37,639 nucleotides of DNA from assembly GCA_013152545.1 (NCBI GenBank), contig JAADGF010000030.1:1065-38703 (forward strand). The letters are read 5' to 3'. Numbering within the stretch: the first letter of the stretch is position 1; each line of letters begins with the position of its first letter. The position numbers were made by a program, and so were the translations under genes. Below are positions 24,500 to 33,151 of this stretch, one piece after another. The stretch comes from Gammaproteobacteria bacterium (GTDB lineage Bacteria; Pseudomonadota; Gammaproteobacteria; SZUA-152). A model generated the notes under the pieces. That model was not told where the DNA came from. It did not search any database and worked only from the letters and a program-made list of their open reading frames with translations.

Positions 24500-25723
24500 A
24501 TGGAAAAACATATTCGTCTATTAACAATACCCCTACTCTTATTATTTGTCGTTATAGGAACGGTACACGCCGGAAAAAGAGGTGGCGGCGGTGGTGGTGG
24601 TAGCGCCTTTTATCAAGTAGCGCCACAAGTACCAGTTCCCGAGTCAAACCCGTTGACTCCCGAAAAAATCCAGCTCGGACGTCAATTGTTTAGGGATCGG
24701 AACTTATCGGACCCTAGCGCTGGCAGAACCCGTGTTTCATGCAGCACCTGCCACAGCGGCATGATGCGCTTAGGCTTTTCTGATGGTCGTGTACGTTCAA
24801 CAGGCGTCTTTGGTCGCCAGGGAAAACGTAACTCTCCCACTGTGTTTGACACAGCATTTCTCCATAGCCAATTTTGGGATGGCCGTGCAAAAAATTTAGT
24901 TGATCCTATTAGCGGCGAAATATTACCTGGTACCAGTTTGGAGGCACAAGCCTTAGGTCCTATCTTGGATCCACTGGAAATGAATAATACGCCCGAAAAC
25001 GTAGTACGTTATGTACTCCGCGCTTATCGTAGCGCATTACTGGGCGCCTTTCCCGAAATACAACAATACTTAGACACTCAATACGAAGTCCCCATTGTTT
25101 ACCAAGCAGTTGGAAAAGCAATTGCTTCCTTTGAGCGTACCGTTTTAAGTTTTAACTCGCCCTATGATGCCTATGTTGCTGGAAATGCTAACGCACTAAC
25201 TACGCAGCAAGTACAGGGGCTTGCACTGTTCGAAGGTAAAGGTAATTGTATATCTTGCCACGCAGCGCCTTATTTCAACGACGCAGTATATACTAACGCC
25301 GATAACACAGGGTTTCATAACCTAGGCGTATTCCGCCAGGGCTTCGAAACCGATACCAATGACGCTAACGGCGGTCCATTGTTTCCAAACACTGATTTAC
25401 CCGAATATGAAGGATACGACCTGGGTCGTTATTATGTCACCAACGATTTCGCCGACATCGGCCGATTCAAGACACCGACACTACGTCAACTGCTCTGCAC
25501 AAGCCCTTATTTCCATAACGGCAAATACACCAGTCTGCGCGACGCTGTTGAGTTTGTAGTACGGGGTACAGTAGCAAACGCACGAGACCAGTTTGAAGGT
25601 GACTTTATCGGAACAATTGAACCGATGATTCAATCAATTCGAAACCAAGACTGGAGCGAGCAGGAAATTAACAATCTAACTGCTTTTGTTCGCTCACTTT
25701 CTGGAAGTTGCCGCTCGATGTAA
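24500..25723 (+). CDS. Di-heme cytochrome c, cytochrome c peroxidase/MauG family
   Basis: 407 residues. Signal peptide at 1-24 (LLTIPLLLLFVVIGTVHA), then a glycine run (about 28-34). Two heme c motifs: CSTCH (81-85) and CISCH (about 250-254), in the two-domain arrangement of the bacterial di-heme peroxidase family. Family marks are LGRQLFRDRNLSDP before the first heme, RNSPTVFDTAF, FWDGRAKNL, ALFEGKGNC before the second and FKTPTLRQ with SPYFHNGKY near the C-terminus. Longer than the classic ~330-residue peroxidase, with inserts after the second heme (DTNDANGGPLFPNTDLPEY). It acts in the periplasm; reduction of H2O2 or MauG-like oxidation are both possible. Its neighbours do not fix the role, though another cytochrome operon lies 4 kb away. 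Strong ribosome-site region AAAGGAAACC before the ATG. Confidence 0.88.
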   Translation: MEKHIRLLTIPLLLLFVVIGTVHAGKRGGGGGGGSAFYQVAPQVPVPESNPLTPEKIQLGRQLFRDRNLSDPSAGRTRVSCSTCHSGMMRLGFSDGRVRSTGVFGRQGKRNSPTVFDTAFLHSQFWDGRAKNLVDPISGEILPGTSLEAQALGPILDPLEMNNTPENVVRYVLRAYRSALLGAFPEIQQYLDTQYEVPIVYQAVGKAIASFERTVLSFNSPYDAYVAGNANALTTQQVQGLALFEGKGNCISCHAAPYFNDAVYTNADNTGFHNLGVFRQGFETDTNDANGGPLFPNTDLPEYEGYDLGRYYVTNDFADIGRFKTPTLRQLLCTSPYFHNGKYTSLRDAVEFVVRGTVANARDQFEGDFIGTIEPMIQSIRNQDWSEQEINNLTAFVRSLSGSCRSM

Positions 25724-25746
25724 TTAATCGTTACGCATTAAAATGA

Positions 25747-25776
25747 GTCCGTCACCACGCATGACCGGTGACGGAC
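25747..25776 (+). terminator. GC-rich hairpin downstream of di-heme cytochrome gene
   Basis: GTCCGTCACC-N10-GGTGACGGAC is a perfect 10-bp stem 23 bases after the stop codon. No U-tract follows, but the position suits a 3' end structure. Confidence 0.55.
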
Positions 25777-26564
25777 CCACTCTATAACACCCATAACGAT
25801 TGAGATTTAGGGTATATAATACCGCTTTGGAGCGCTCGGCGTTGCCTCCTAAGTTGCTCTCTCGACAACTCAACTGACTTACATTTACGATAAACACTGC
25901 AATATCACCGTTTTGGTACTCACATTGAGTTTGATGCAAAAATCATCCATTGGAGAGCATGCAGTGTGCCCACCCATTGAGTGAAGCGGGTAAAAACACA
26001 ATATTGCAATTGTTTCAAAGAGTTTAATGCAACGGATTAAACGTTCAACTGATGAATTTAGGGTCATGATCCTAACCTCATAAGTAACAACAGAAATTGA
26101 CTCAAAACCTGTTTCATTCAACATATTATTGGTTGTTTTTCGAGCTATAGCGTTAAAAACAATAGCTAAATGCAGTTTTATTGACATTTGTTGTCACTTA
26201 AAGCCTTAGAATCACCTCATCTCCTGCTACACTTCTAATCCTAAGAGTAGTCCTAAGAGCCAGTTGAATCTATTGCGAACATCTGCCATAGCGGTATCTT
26301 AAAATGCGGGATTTTTGCGCTTAATACTGCGTTCGGCCACGATTTCTGTGGAACCTGTTCGAGAATAGCAGCCGTCGCGAGGGGACACGCCGCCATGTTG
26401 AGTCCATTTTTTCGATTGCATCGGGCACCTACTTTTGGCATTTGAGGCGAATCTTGAGTCAATTTCACGTAGTGATCGAAAAAATGGGCCAAAATGGCGT
26501 TTACGCAGAAATCTTCAATTGAACATGATGGATGGTGCGTTATTAACACTGCCCAGGATTAACA
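25777..26564. other. Gene-poor stretch, no recognised gene
   Basis: About 800 bases. Two minus-strand frames (25885-26187, 100 codons; 26253-26549, 98 codons) have no recognisable domain, and the second contains a cysteine-rich, oddly composed sequence. The composition is mixed. This may be decayed accessory DNA, but no transposase motif could be named. Confidence 0.35.
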
Positions 26565-26723
26565 ATGAATACCCAGACCACAAAGCTTGATTTAGTTCAA
26601 ATGACGCGATATCTAACGATGATAAGACCACCTCCTCGCGGACCTGGGGCACGGCACCGGCACAATACCGTATCGAGGGGCACTTTAATGTTCTGGGGCC
26701 GCAATAGCCGCAGAGCAATATAA
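26565..26723 (+). CDS. Possible 52-residue basic, proline-rich small protein
   Basis: An ATG at 26565 with AGGA six bases upstream opens a 52-codon frame. The peptide starts MNTQTTKLDLVQMTRYL and has a cationic C-terminal half with IRPPPRGPGARHRH and WGRNSRRAI. No family recognised. The calculation of coding potential is not possible by eye, and it lies in a decayed-looking region, so it may be spurious. Confidence 0.2.
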   Translation: MNTQTTKLDLVQMTRYLTMIRPPPRGPGARHRHNTVSRGTLMFWGRNSRRAI

Positions 26724-26873
26724 TTTAAATTTTTGAATTATTAAACCCAATTGACGTAAAAGAAAATGTAGATTTTTCTATTTTCTAGCCTATTAACCTC
26801 TTTTAAAATTAATGGAAAAGCAGCGGTGGAAAGAATTGTTAAAAAAATACTGAATGAAATAACGGAAAGAAAT

Positions 26874-27320
26874 ATGGAAGCAGAACAACGACATTTACAA
26901 CAGACATTTAATGAAGAAATCCCACTAACGAAAGCGATTGGCATTCAAGTCGTGGAATACACGGGTAGCTCCCTGACATTGTCTGCACCGTTAGCAAATA
27001 ACACAAACCACAAACGTACTGCTTTTGGAGGCAGTCTATATTCAGTTGCCATTCTGGCTGGCTGGGGTTTAATTTATTTACGGCTCAGAGCACTGGGTCT
27101 GGCAGGCAATATTGTCATACAGGAAAGCCATGTAAGGTATATACACCCCGTTTCAGACGATATCGCTGTCACCTGCCATATTGAATCAGAAGCTTATTTC
27201 CAAAAATTTATTAATTTTTTCAATCGTAGAGATATTGCAAGAATAAGTTTAGTGTCTTTGATTGAACAAAACTCAACAATCGCACTGGAGTTCGAAGGTA
27301 ATTACGTTGTAAACGCTTAA
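26874..27320 (+). CDS. YiiD C-terminal-type thioesterase domain protein
   Basis: 148 residues from the ATG at 26874, chosen for GGAAAG four bases before it; an upstream GTG at 26826 would add 16 residues. The sequence EIPLTKAIGIQVVEYTGSSL, then NHKRTAFGGSLYSVAILAGW and SHVRYIHPVSDDI follows the hot-dog thioesterase domain found alone or as the C-terminal half of YiiD, acting on a fatty-acyl or related thioester. The N-terminal acetyltransferase half of YiiD is absent. Stands alone with gene-poor DNA on both sides. Confidence 0.8.
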   Translation: MEAEQRHLQQTFNEEIPLTKAIGIQVVEYTGSSLTLSAPLANNTNHKRTAFGGSLYSVAILAGWGLIYLRLRALGLAGNIVIQESHVRYIHPVSDDIAVTCHIESEAYFQKFINFFNRRDIARISLVSLIEQNSTIALEFEGNYVVNA

Positions 27321-27849
27321 CCCAACAACCAGCAACTAAAGCCCTACAAGGTTAAGCATAGAAATTAAATAACGTTTGCGTTCTGATTAAGAAAAAACAA
27401 CGCTTTAGTGGGTATAATACAGCTATTGGTGACACCTAATTTAATGATAAACTGATTTCAAAAATTACCAGTCGTATCAAAAAAAATTGCACGGGCTTTT
27501 GTGGTGAACTGAACTTTCTAAATTCAACGCTTCTGCTTCGCACCCTTACCTTCGCATTGACGCGGCCTGTGTTCATCACCTGGAATGCAACCATATCCAA
27601 CAATTCCCGGTAACGATATTCCGATACCGAGTATGGCAACAAACGACCAAGATGCATGAATAGATCAAAAATATCCTTTAAGCATAATCTTCGAACCAAT
27701 CTCCATACCCCAGAATCTGTTAAGCTTTTATTTCATCACTGTTGCACCCCTTGCCGGGTAAAAAGAACGGCGCCAGCAACGATGAAAATAAAAACGTAAC
27801 AGCCCCTGTAGAACGTGGTTTTGACATTTTAATTAAAGGAGATTGAAGC
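27321..27849. other. Gene-poor stretch before nhaD
   Basis: About 530 bases. A minus-strand frame (27436-27699, 87 codons) is basic and resembles nothing known to me. A second minus-strand frame just before nhaD encodes a 35-residue peptide with a signal-like helix and a cysteine, but has no ribosome site. The nhaD ribosome site AAGGAGA is at 27836-27842. Confidence 0.35.
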
Positions 27850-29265
27850 TTGACCGGGAAATCGACTATAGCACCGACGACAACAATAACCATTGCTACG
27901 TTCATCTGGCTATTTCCGGCCATCGCCGTTGCAGAAGACCGTCATTCTACTCTTGATCTTACTCAGCACCCTGTCGGCTGGCTCGCCATTGCCGTTTTTA
28001 TTTTGGCGTACATCTTTGTAATGGCTGAAGAGTTCACCCATCTGCGTAAATCAAAACCTGTCATCCTCGCTGCCGGACTGATCTGGGCCATGATCGGCTA
28101 TGTCTATGCTAGCCACGGACTAAGCGAAATAGCCGAGGCAGCGGTACGTCACAATCTACTGGAATACGCCGAGTTGATGCTGTTTCTGCTAGTGGCAATG
28201 ACCTATATTAATGCAATGCAGGAGCGCCAGGTCTTCGATGCCTTGCGCGTATGGCTAATTCATAAGGGTTTTGGGTTTCGCCAACTATTCTGGCTTACCG
28301 GGTTCCTAGCCTTTTTTATCTCACCCATAGCAGACAACCTCACCACTGCCTTGCTAATGTGTGCAGTAGTAATGTCAGTGGGCGGGGACAGCCAACGTTT
28401 CATCAGTCTGGCCTGCATCAACATCGTTATAGCAGCCAATGCAGGAGGAGCCTTCAGCCCCTTTGGTGATATTACGACACTAATGGTATGGCAGAAAGGC
28501 ATGATCGATTTCAGCACCTTCTTTACGCTCTTTATTCCTGCATTGGTGAATTTCCTCATTCCCGCTAGCATCATGCACTTTGCGGTGCCCCAACTGTACC
28601 CGCAAGGCGACGGTGAACAGCTTGCGATGAAACGCGGCGCACGGCGCATTATGGCTCTGTTTCTCCTGACCATTACCACTGCTGTCAGTTTTCACAACTT
28701 CTTTGGCCTACCACCAGTGCTGGGAATGCTCACTGGACTTGGGTACTTGCAAGTGTTTGGTTTTTATCTCAAGAAAACCGTCACGACTAGTAGCGTAGTC
28801 ACTGGGCATTACGGTGACCCGATCCCTTTTGATGTCTTCCGTAAAGTCGCACGGGCGGAGTGGGACACACTGCTCTTCTTTTATGGTGTAATACTCTGTG
28901 TCGGCGGTCTTGGCTTTATCGGCCATCTGGCACTGGCATCCGAATTGATGTATGGCCAGTGGAGTGCCACAACGGCTAATGTAGCAGTAGGAATTCTCTC
29001 CGCCATCGTCGATAATATTCCCGTAATGTTCGCAGTGCTAACGATGCAACCGGAGATGTCCACCGGGCAATGGTTGCTAGTCACCCTCACCGCTGGCGTG
29101 GGTGGTAGCCTGCTCTCCATTGGCTCTGCCGCTGGGGTTGCATTAATGGGGCAGGCACGGGGGCAATATACTTTTTTCAGTCACCTTAAATGGAGTCCAG
29201 TCATTGGCTTGGGTTATGCCGCCAGCATTTATGCACACTTATGGGTAAATGCCCGCTATTTTTAA
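27850..29265 (+). CDS. nhaD: Sodium:proton antiporter NhaD
   Basis: 471 residues. The start is TTG at 27850, supported by AAGGAGA with 7-base spacing and by the absence of a better ATG. The N-terminus has a signal-like helix ending AVAED, then about 12 hydrophobic segments. Family marks include WLAIAVFILAYIFVMAEEF, LMLFLLVAMTYINAMQER, FFISPIADNLTTALLMCAVV and ANAGGAFSPFGDITTLMVW, and SAIVDNIPVMFAVLTM near the C-terminus, the conserved acid/Asn sites of NhaD. It exports Na+ (or Li+) for H+ and is typical of marine and haloalkaliphilic bacteria such as Vibrio, Halomonas and Alkalimonas. Single gene, convergent with the cytochrome operon. Confidence 0.93.
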   Translation: MTGKSTIAPTTTITIATFIWLFPAIAVAEDRHSTLDLTQHPVGWLAIAVFILAYIFVMAEEFTHLRKSKPVILAAGLIWAMIGYVYASHGLSEIAEAAVRHNLLEYAELMLFLLVAMTYINAMQERQVFDALRVWLIHKGFGFRQLFWLTGFLAFFISPIADNLTTALLMCAVVMSVGGDSQRFISLACINIVIAANAGGAFSPFGDITTLMVWQKGMIDFSTFFTLFIPALVNFLIPASIMHFAVPQLYPQGDGEQLAMKRGARRIMALFLLTITTAVSFHNFFGLPPVLGMLTGLGYLQVFGFYLKKTVTTSSVVTGHYGDPIPFDVFRKVARAEWDTLLFFYGVILCVGGLGFIGHLALASELMYGQWSATTANVAVGILSAIVDNIPVMFAVLTMQPEMSTGQWLLVTLTAGVGGSLLSIGSAAGVALMGQARGQYTFFSHLKWSPVIGLGYAASIYAHLWVNARYF

Positions 29266-29405
29266 GCACGATATGACCGTGGCGTCCAATGGCAGCTTGT
29301 CAACGTACTTGTATTTATCCCGCTCATAAGACTAATTTCATGCACATAATATCTTGAGAGTCCCAGGGTTATCGCCTACCTCCCCTGGACACCAGAGAGA
29401 ATGAA

Positions 29406-29510
29406 CTAAACCCCGTCTCCACAACATTTTTTGAGTTTCTTTCTGCGGCCGCAATTACACGGGGCATTTCGACCAATTTTAGTGCTCCCATGTTGGATTA
29501 GTCCGTAATA
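29406..29510 (-). pseudogene. Remnant of a SEC-C motif protein (C-terminus only)
   Basis: On the minus strand 34 sense codons end in TAG at 29406-29408 and encode GRNAPCNCGRRKKLKKCC, the zinc-binding SEC-C motif found at the C-terminus of SecA and in YecA/UPF0225-type proteins. An in-frame stop lies just upstream and there is no start codon, so it is a fragment without its main domain. It ends six bases before a perfect palindrome, which suggests that a rearrangement or insertion removed the rest of the gene. The motif is short but very characteristic. Confidence 0.65.
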
Positions 29511-29515
29511 CTAAC

Positions 29516-29535
29516 CCACCAGCTTTAGCTGGTGG
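29516..29535. repeat. Palindromic hairpin, IS200/IS605-end-like or terminator
   Basis: CCACCAGCTTTAGCTGGTGG is a perfect hairpin (8-bp stem, TTTA loop) between convergent nhaD and the c4-like gene. Such subterminal palindromes, often preceded by CTAAC, mark ends of IS200/IS605-type elements; no TnpA or TnpB gene is nearby. It may now act as a terminator for both operons. Confidence 0.5.
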
Positions 29536-29561
29536 CTGTTGAGTTCACTGAAGCGCCAAAT

Positions 29562-30200
29562 TTATAACTCACTGGCATAAAAATGCACCAATTGTTTAAA
29601 CCCGTCACTTCCGTGTTTTTTTTCAAGGGCCTGCATTTTTTTGCGCATTTTTTTACCCATTTCGCGTTTCCCTTCGTTAAACTGCTGTAATGCTTCACTT
29701 AAATACTCTATTTTCTGCCCTGCCAAGATTCCGGCATCGTCATCTTTAACACGACCTGCGTTTTCATGACATTTTTCACAATACTTGCGGTGCAGCTTCT
29801 TCCCTGATTTAGCCATGTCCGGATCAAAGGGTTGCACAGTCCGTAAAAATTTTTGGTTACTGTAGTGTTTAGCCAATGCCTGTATTTCATTATCTTGCAG
29901 GTTTTTAACAATTTTTTTCATATCAGTGTCTGGCTTACCATCACGTTTGACGACCCTCGCCGGTCGTTTATTTTGAACAAACGCCTGTAAAGCCTCCACA
30001 AAATATGTTTCCGACATGCCAGCAATGATGGGGGTCTTACGGTCTTCGCTAATACCGTTTTTACCATGACAATCTGCGCATGCTTTAGTTAACTTATCAA
30101 GCTCAGGAACTGCGGCAAGCACCGCTGAATAAAGCAATTGTGCAGTAATCAATACCGAAAGTATTGCTGAAAAACCCAGTTTTCTTTTATTACACCGCAT
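29562..30200 (-). CDS. Di-heme c4-like periplasmic cytochrome
   Basis: 212 residues. Signal peptide at about 1-30 (LGFSAILSVLITAQLLYSAVLAAV). Two heme c sites, CADCHGKNG (about 41-49) and CEKCHENAGR (about 140), in two similar ~90-residue halves, each followed by a Met-containing segment that could supply the sixth iron ligand (PIIAGMSE after the first heme). This is the c4/c553 class arrangement. Basic overall. It is the last gene of the five-gene cytochrome operon, 28 bases after the tetraheme gene. It probably shuttles electrons in the periplasm between the quinol dehydrogenase and MtrA-like or other partners. Ribosome site GGAGTGG before the ATG. Confidence 0.85.
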   Translation of the reverse strand: MRCNKRKLGFSAILSVLITAQLLYSAVLAAVPELDKLTKACADCHGKNGISEDRKTPIIAGMSETYFVEALQAFVQNKRPARVVKRDGKPDTDMKKIVKNLQDNEIQALAKHYSNQKFLRTVQPFDPDMAKSGKKLHRKYCEKCHENAGRVKDDDAGILAGQKIEYLSEALQQFNEGKREMGKKMRKKMQALEKKHGSDGFKQLVHFYASEL

Positions 30201-30228
30201 TTTTTGCCACTCCGGTATTTAAATATCG

Positions 30229-30837
30229 TTAATATTCTGATTGCGCATATTGATCATCTTCATCCATATCAGGTAATTCATGGGCAATGCCTTTATGGCA
30301 ATCAATACAGGTCTTACCCGATTGTTGAGCCCGTAAATGTTTTTTACGTGCACTACGATCTTGTTCATCAAAGTCCATTTTTTCAAAACGGTGGCAACTG
30401 CGACATTCCCGGGAATCGGTGTTTTTCATATCACGCCATACGACCTTAGCGAGTTCCAAGCGTTTGGACTCAAACTTTTCTTTAGTATCAATACTCCCTA
30501 ACAACCAGTGATATACATCATTAGCTGCGCGAATTTTTCGTATCAGCTTGGGGGCAAGTGCCTTAGGAACATGACAATCGGCACAAGTCGCTGGCACACC
30601 TGATATATTGCGGTTATGAACAGATTCCTTATATTCTTCGTATACAGTTGACTTCATCTCATGACAGGAGACACAAAATGCTTCAGCATTGGTTGCATCC
30701 ATCGCTGTGGAAAATCCCATCAGAAACAGCATACCAGCGATAAAAATTAACACCGCAAAAAAAATTGTTGTTTTTTTATTGATCATCAATGAAAACAAAT
30801 ATTCTGTTTTTACTTTTTGGCGAGCACGACGCTTCAT
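30229..30837 (-). CDS. NapC/NirT/CymA-type tetraheme quinol dehydrogenase
   Basis: 202 residues. One N-terminal transmembrane helix (about 24-43, IFFAVLIFIAGMLFLMGF) anchors a periplasmic domain with exactly four heme c sites: CVSCHEM (55-61), CADCH (about 85-89), CRSCHR and CIDCHK. The spacing and the Met in CHEM match the NapC/NirT family, which oxidises menaquinol or ubiquinol and passes electrons to periplasmic cytochromes; CymA of Shewanella is the best-known member. The C-terminus is acidic (DMDEDDQ). Genes for an MtrA/MtrB-like pair lie directly upstream, so it is likely the inner-membrane entry (or exit) of the trans-envelope path. Confidence 0.88.
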   Translation of the reverse strand: MKRRARQKVKTEYLFSLMINKKTTIFFAVLIFIAGMLFLMGFSTAMDATNAEAFCVSCHEMKSTVYEEYKESVHNRNISGVPATCADCHVPKALAPKLIRKIRAANDVYHWLLGSIDTKEKFESKRLELAKVVWRDMKNTDSRECRSCHRFEKMDFDEQDRSARKKHLRAQQSGKTCIDCHKGIAHELPDMDEDDQYAQSEY

Positions 30838-30942
30838 CGACTTTTACCCCAATCATGATTCAAAGGTTTAATGTCACAACTCAGTTTACCGTTCATTTTC
30901 GATGGTGGCGTCAAAAGCGCGACTCATTGTTTATTGGTAATA

Positions 30943-33078
30943 TTAAAACCCATAACGGATTGATGCAGAGACGACATAGACACCGTAATCATTGGCCCCA
31001 TACCCCAACGAGAGTAGCTGCGAATAAGTATCAACCTCAATACCATCGACGGAATAATCGTCTTCCACATATTTTTCATAGGCTGCGCTCAGTTTTATTC
31101 GTAAACTCTCTCGCAATTGGTAATTTGCATACAATTGTAAGCGTTGTAAACTATTATTGGCTTCGGGTAACGACTCGTTGGTCAACTGAATATCACCCGA
31201 TAATACTTGCTTCTCAATAGCACTGGAATATAGATAATCAATACCCCATTCAATCGGCTGCCGCGCACTGGTATGTTTTACCCCAACCCCCAGTATGTAA
31301 ATTTTGTCTTGGTTTTTTGAAAACCAATCAGGATTCGAAAATATCTGGCTCCCTGCCTGTTTAGAGGTGTAACGTTCCCAGGTATAAAACACAGAAAAAC
31401 TAAAGCTTTTTGTCAAGGTACAAATAGCGTCAAGGGAATAGCTATAATAATCTGCATGGCTTAGACCCAAAAGAGAATCAGCGTAATCATCATCGGAGTA
31501 ATTGATATTCAAACCAAGGTTAAGTCTATTGAGCGGCCTATAAGACAGCACAGCGCTGAACGCATCACCCTCTTTATCAGCAAGATTATACTTGCGCAAC
31601 AGCCTGTTTTCCGGTTCTATAATTTCACTGAGAGGTCGGTAGTTATCCCCGTCCCGTTGCGCCTTAGCCAGCTTAACCGCTGCATCAAAAGTCGTGTTTA
31701 ATTTGTATTTCCATTTTACCCAAACGTTGCGCTTTTTGATTTTTTCAACCGACTGGTTGTCACGTTCATTAACACCGTAATCAACGCCCACCATTATTTT
31801 GTTATTGTTATCCAAACGGTGGCGCATTGTTGCTTTTGCCGAACGATTTCTAAAACTATAGCGGGGATTCTGCCTTTGTACCAACGATTGTAAGGCATCA
31901 GTGACAACAGAGTCCCATATGGTGCGATCCGTTTTATTATTTTGCTCATTGTGCGCATAGTTCACCTTCCAGGTTAATGTTGGCCGTGGACGCGAAAACA
32001 AATTGACATTAAACGTCCAGGTTCGCGCCTTGCCTTGTAACGATTTCGCGGGAAGAGCGTTGCCACCAAGCATCGGGTTAATGGTGTAAGGAAGAAAATT
32101 TTCGTCCTGCAACATTACCCCAGCAGCGCTATACCAGGTTACCCGCATCGTCGAACTAAACTGATATCCTCCAGAAAAATAAAGCTGATGAAACTCGTTA
32201 TCCGGTACCAATGCCCGTCGACCAAGGCCAGTATTACTCTGTAAATCGGCATAGGGGTTTTGCCACGACAATGCACCATTGCCGTTTTTAAAAAATGATC
32301 CATAATAACCCATGCGGATCTGCCAGGTTGGTGAAGAATACGCCACATCAAACTCCAGTTGGTCCGTCATATAATCAATGGGTGTCGGCAGTAATACCGA
32401 CAACGAAGTAAATGCGTCACTGCCGCCATACGCCACACCGATGGCCTTCATCCCGTTTTTATAATCCCGATTAAACTTAAGGCTATAAGTTTCGCCAAAA
32501 TAACCGGAATATAGCGTGGTGCCTAACGTGTAGGAAGTTCGCTCAGAACCAAGTTGCAGCGTCTGCAAACTGCTGCGCAATGCCTGCATCACATCCGTCG
32601 TGTTACCCGGCACCCAATCAGTCGGAAGCACAAGGGATTCACTGCCGTCGGCCAAATAAGGGGAACGGGCCGTATCGGTGAGAAAGTACGGTATTTCACT
32701 GTACCCGAGCCAGAATTTATAACTGCCCTGCTGCCCCCCTTCTGCCGATAACCACCGTGAATCAGTCCCAATATTGCGAACGCGAAGATCCCAAAAATTC
32801 GCTGCCTCATCCTGGTAATGTGTATTGGCATTACCGATTAAGTAAAAACCTTTGTCATCAAGCCCGGTTTCACGACCAAAGCGGTAGGCATCATCAGAAA
32901 CGTAACCAATACCCAGTTCGACACCCCCCCATCGACCTTCTTGGTAGTCACACCATTTGCATTTCCAGTGCTTTGCCACATAATGCGCTGATTGATCAAC
33001 GGCAACACTGACTGTCGTTTGCATCAACAAAAAAAAGCAGCTACTCGCTAAACAATAACACTTAAGTTTCATTTTCAT
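30943..33078 (-). CDS. mtrB: MtrB/PioB-family decaheme-associated outer-membrane beta-barrel
   Basis: 711 residues, near the ~700 of Shewanella MtrB. Signal peptide at about 1-26. Mature N-terminus has CKWC (about 39-42), the CxxC that is characteristic of MtrB. The rest alternates polar and aromatic residues in long beta strands, with many YxW/YxF ends, and the protein finishes SASIRYGF with the terminal Phe recognised by the Bam machinery. MtrB-type barrels sheath a decaheme MtrA cytochrome and hold it through the outer membrane. The gene lies directly after the mtrA-like gene (73-bp gap). Assigned by family; whether it functions in reduction or oxidation is not known. Confidence 0.88.
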   Translation of the reverse strand: MKMKLKCYCLASSCFFLLMQTTVSVAVDQSAHYVAKHWKCKWCDYQEGRWGGVELGIGYVSDDAYRFGRETGLDDKGFYLIGNANTHYQDEAANFWDLRVRNIGTDSRWLSAEGGQQGSYKFWLGYSEIPYFLTDTARSPYLADGSESLVLPTDWVPGNTTDVMQALRSSLQTLQLGSERTSYTLGTTLYSGYFGETYSLKFNRDYKNGMKAIGVAYGGSDAFTSLSVLLPTPIDYMTDQLEFDVAYSSPTWQIRMGYYGSFFKNGNGALSWQNPYADLQSNTGLGRRALVPDNEFHQLYFSGGYQFSSTMRVTWYSAAGVMLQDENFLPYTINPMLGGNALPAKSLQGKARTWTFNVNLFSRPRPTLTWKVNYAHNEQNNKTDRTIWDSVVTDALQSLVQRQNPRYSFRNRSAKATMRHRLDNNNKIMVGVDYGVNERDNQSVEKIKKRNVWVKWKYKLNTTFDAAVKLAKAQRDGDNYRPLSEIIEPENRLLRKYNLADKEGDAFSAVLSYRPLNRLNLGLNINYSDDDYADSLLGLSHADYYSYSLDAICTLTKSFSFSVFYTWERYTSKQAGSQIFSNPDWFSKNQDKIYILGVGVKHTSARQPIEWGIDYLYSSAIEKQVLSGDIQLTNESLPEANNSLQRLQLYANYQLRESLRIKLSAAYEKYVEDDYSVDGIEVDTYSQLLSLGYGANDYGVYVVSASIRYGF

Positions 33079-33151
33079 TGGTTCTTATAATGCTATCCTG
33101 ATTGGCTAAATCACCGTCAGCGACTTAGTCAACTGTGTCAGTTGTTAATTG

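Noticed and set aside
27725-27829. 35-residue lipoprotein-like peptide on the minus strand
   Set aside because: It has a hydrophobic segment and a cysteine, but no ribosome site, and its start lies 20 bases from the nhaD start on the other strand.
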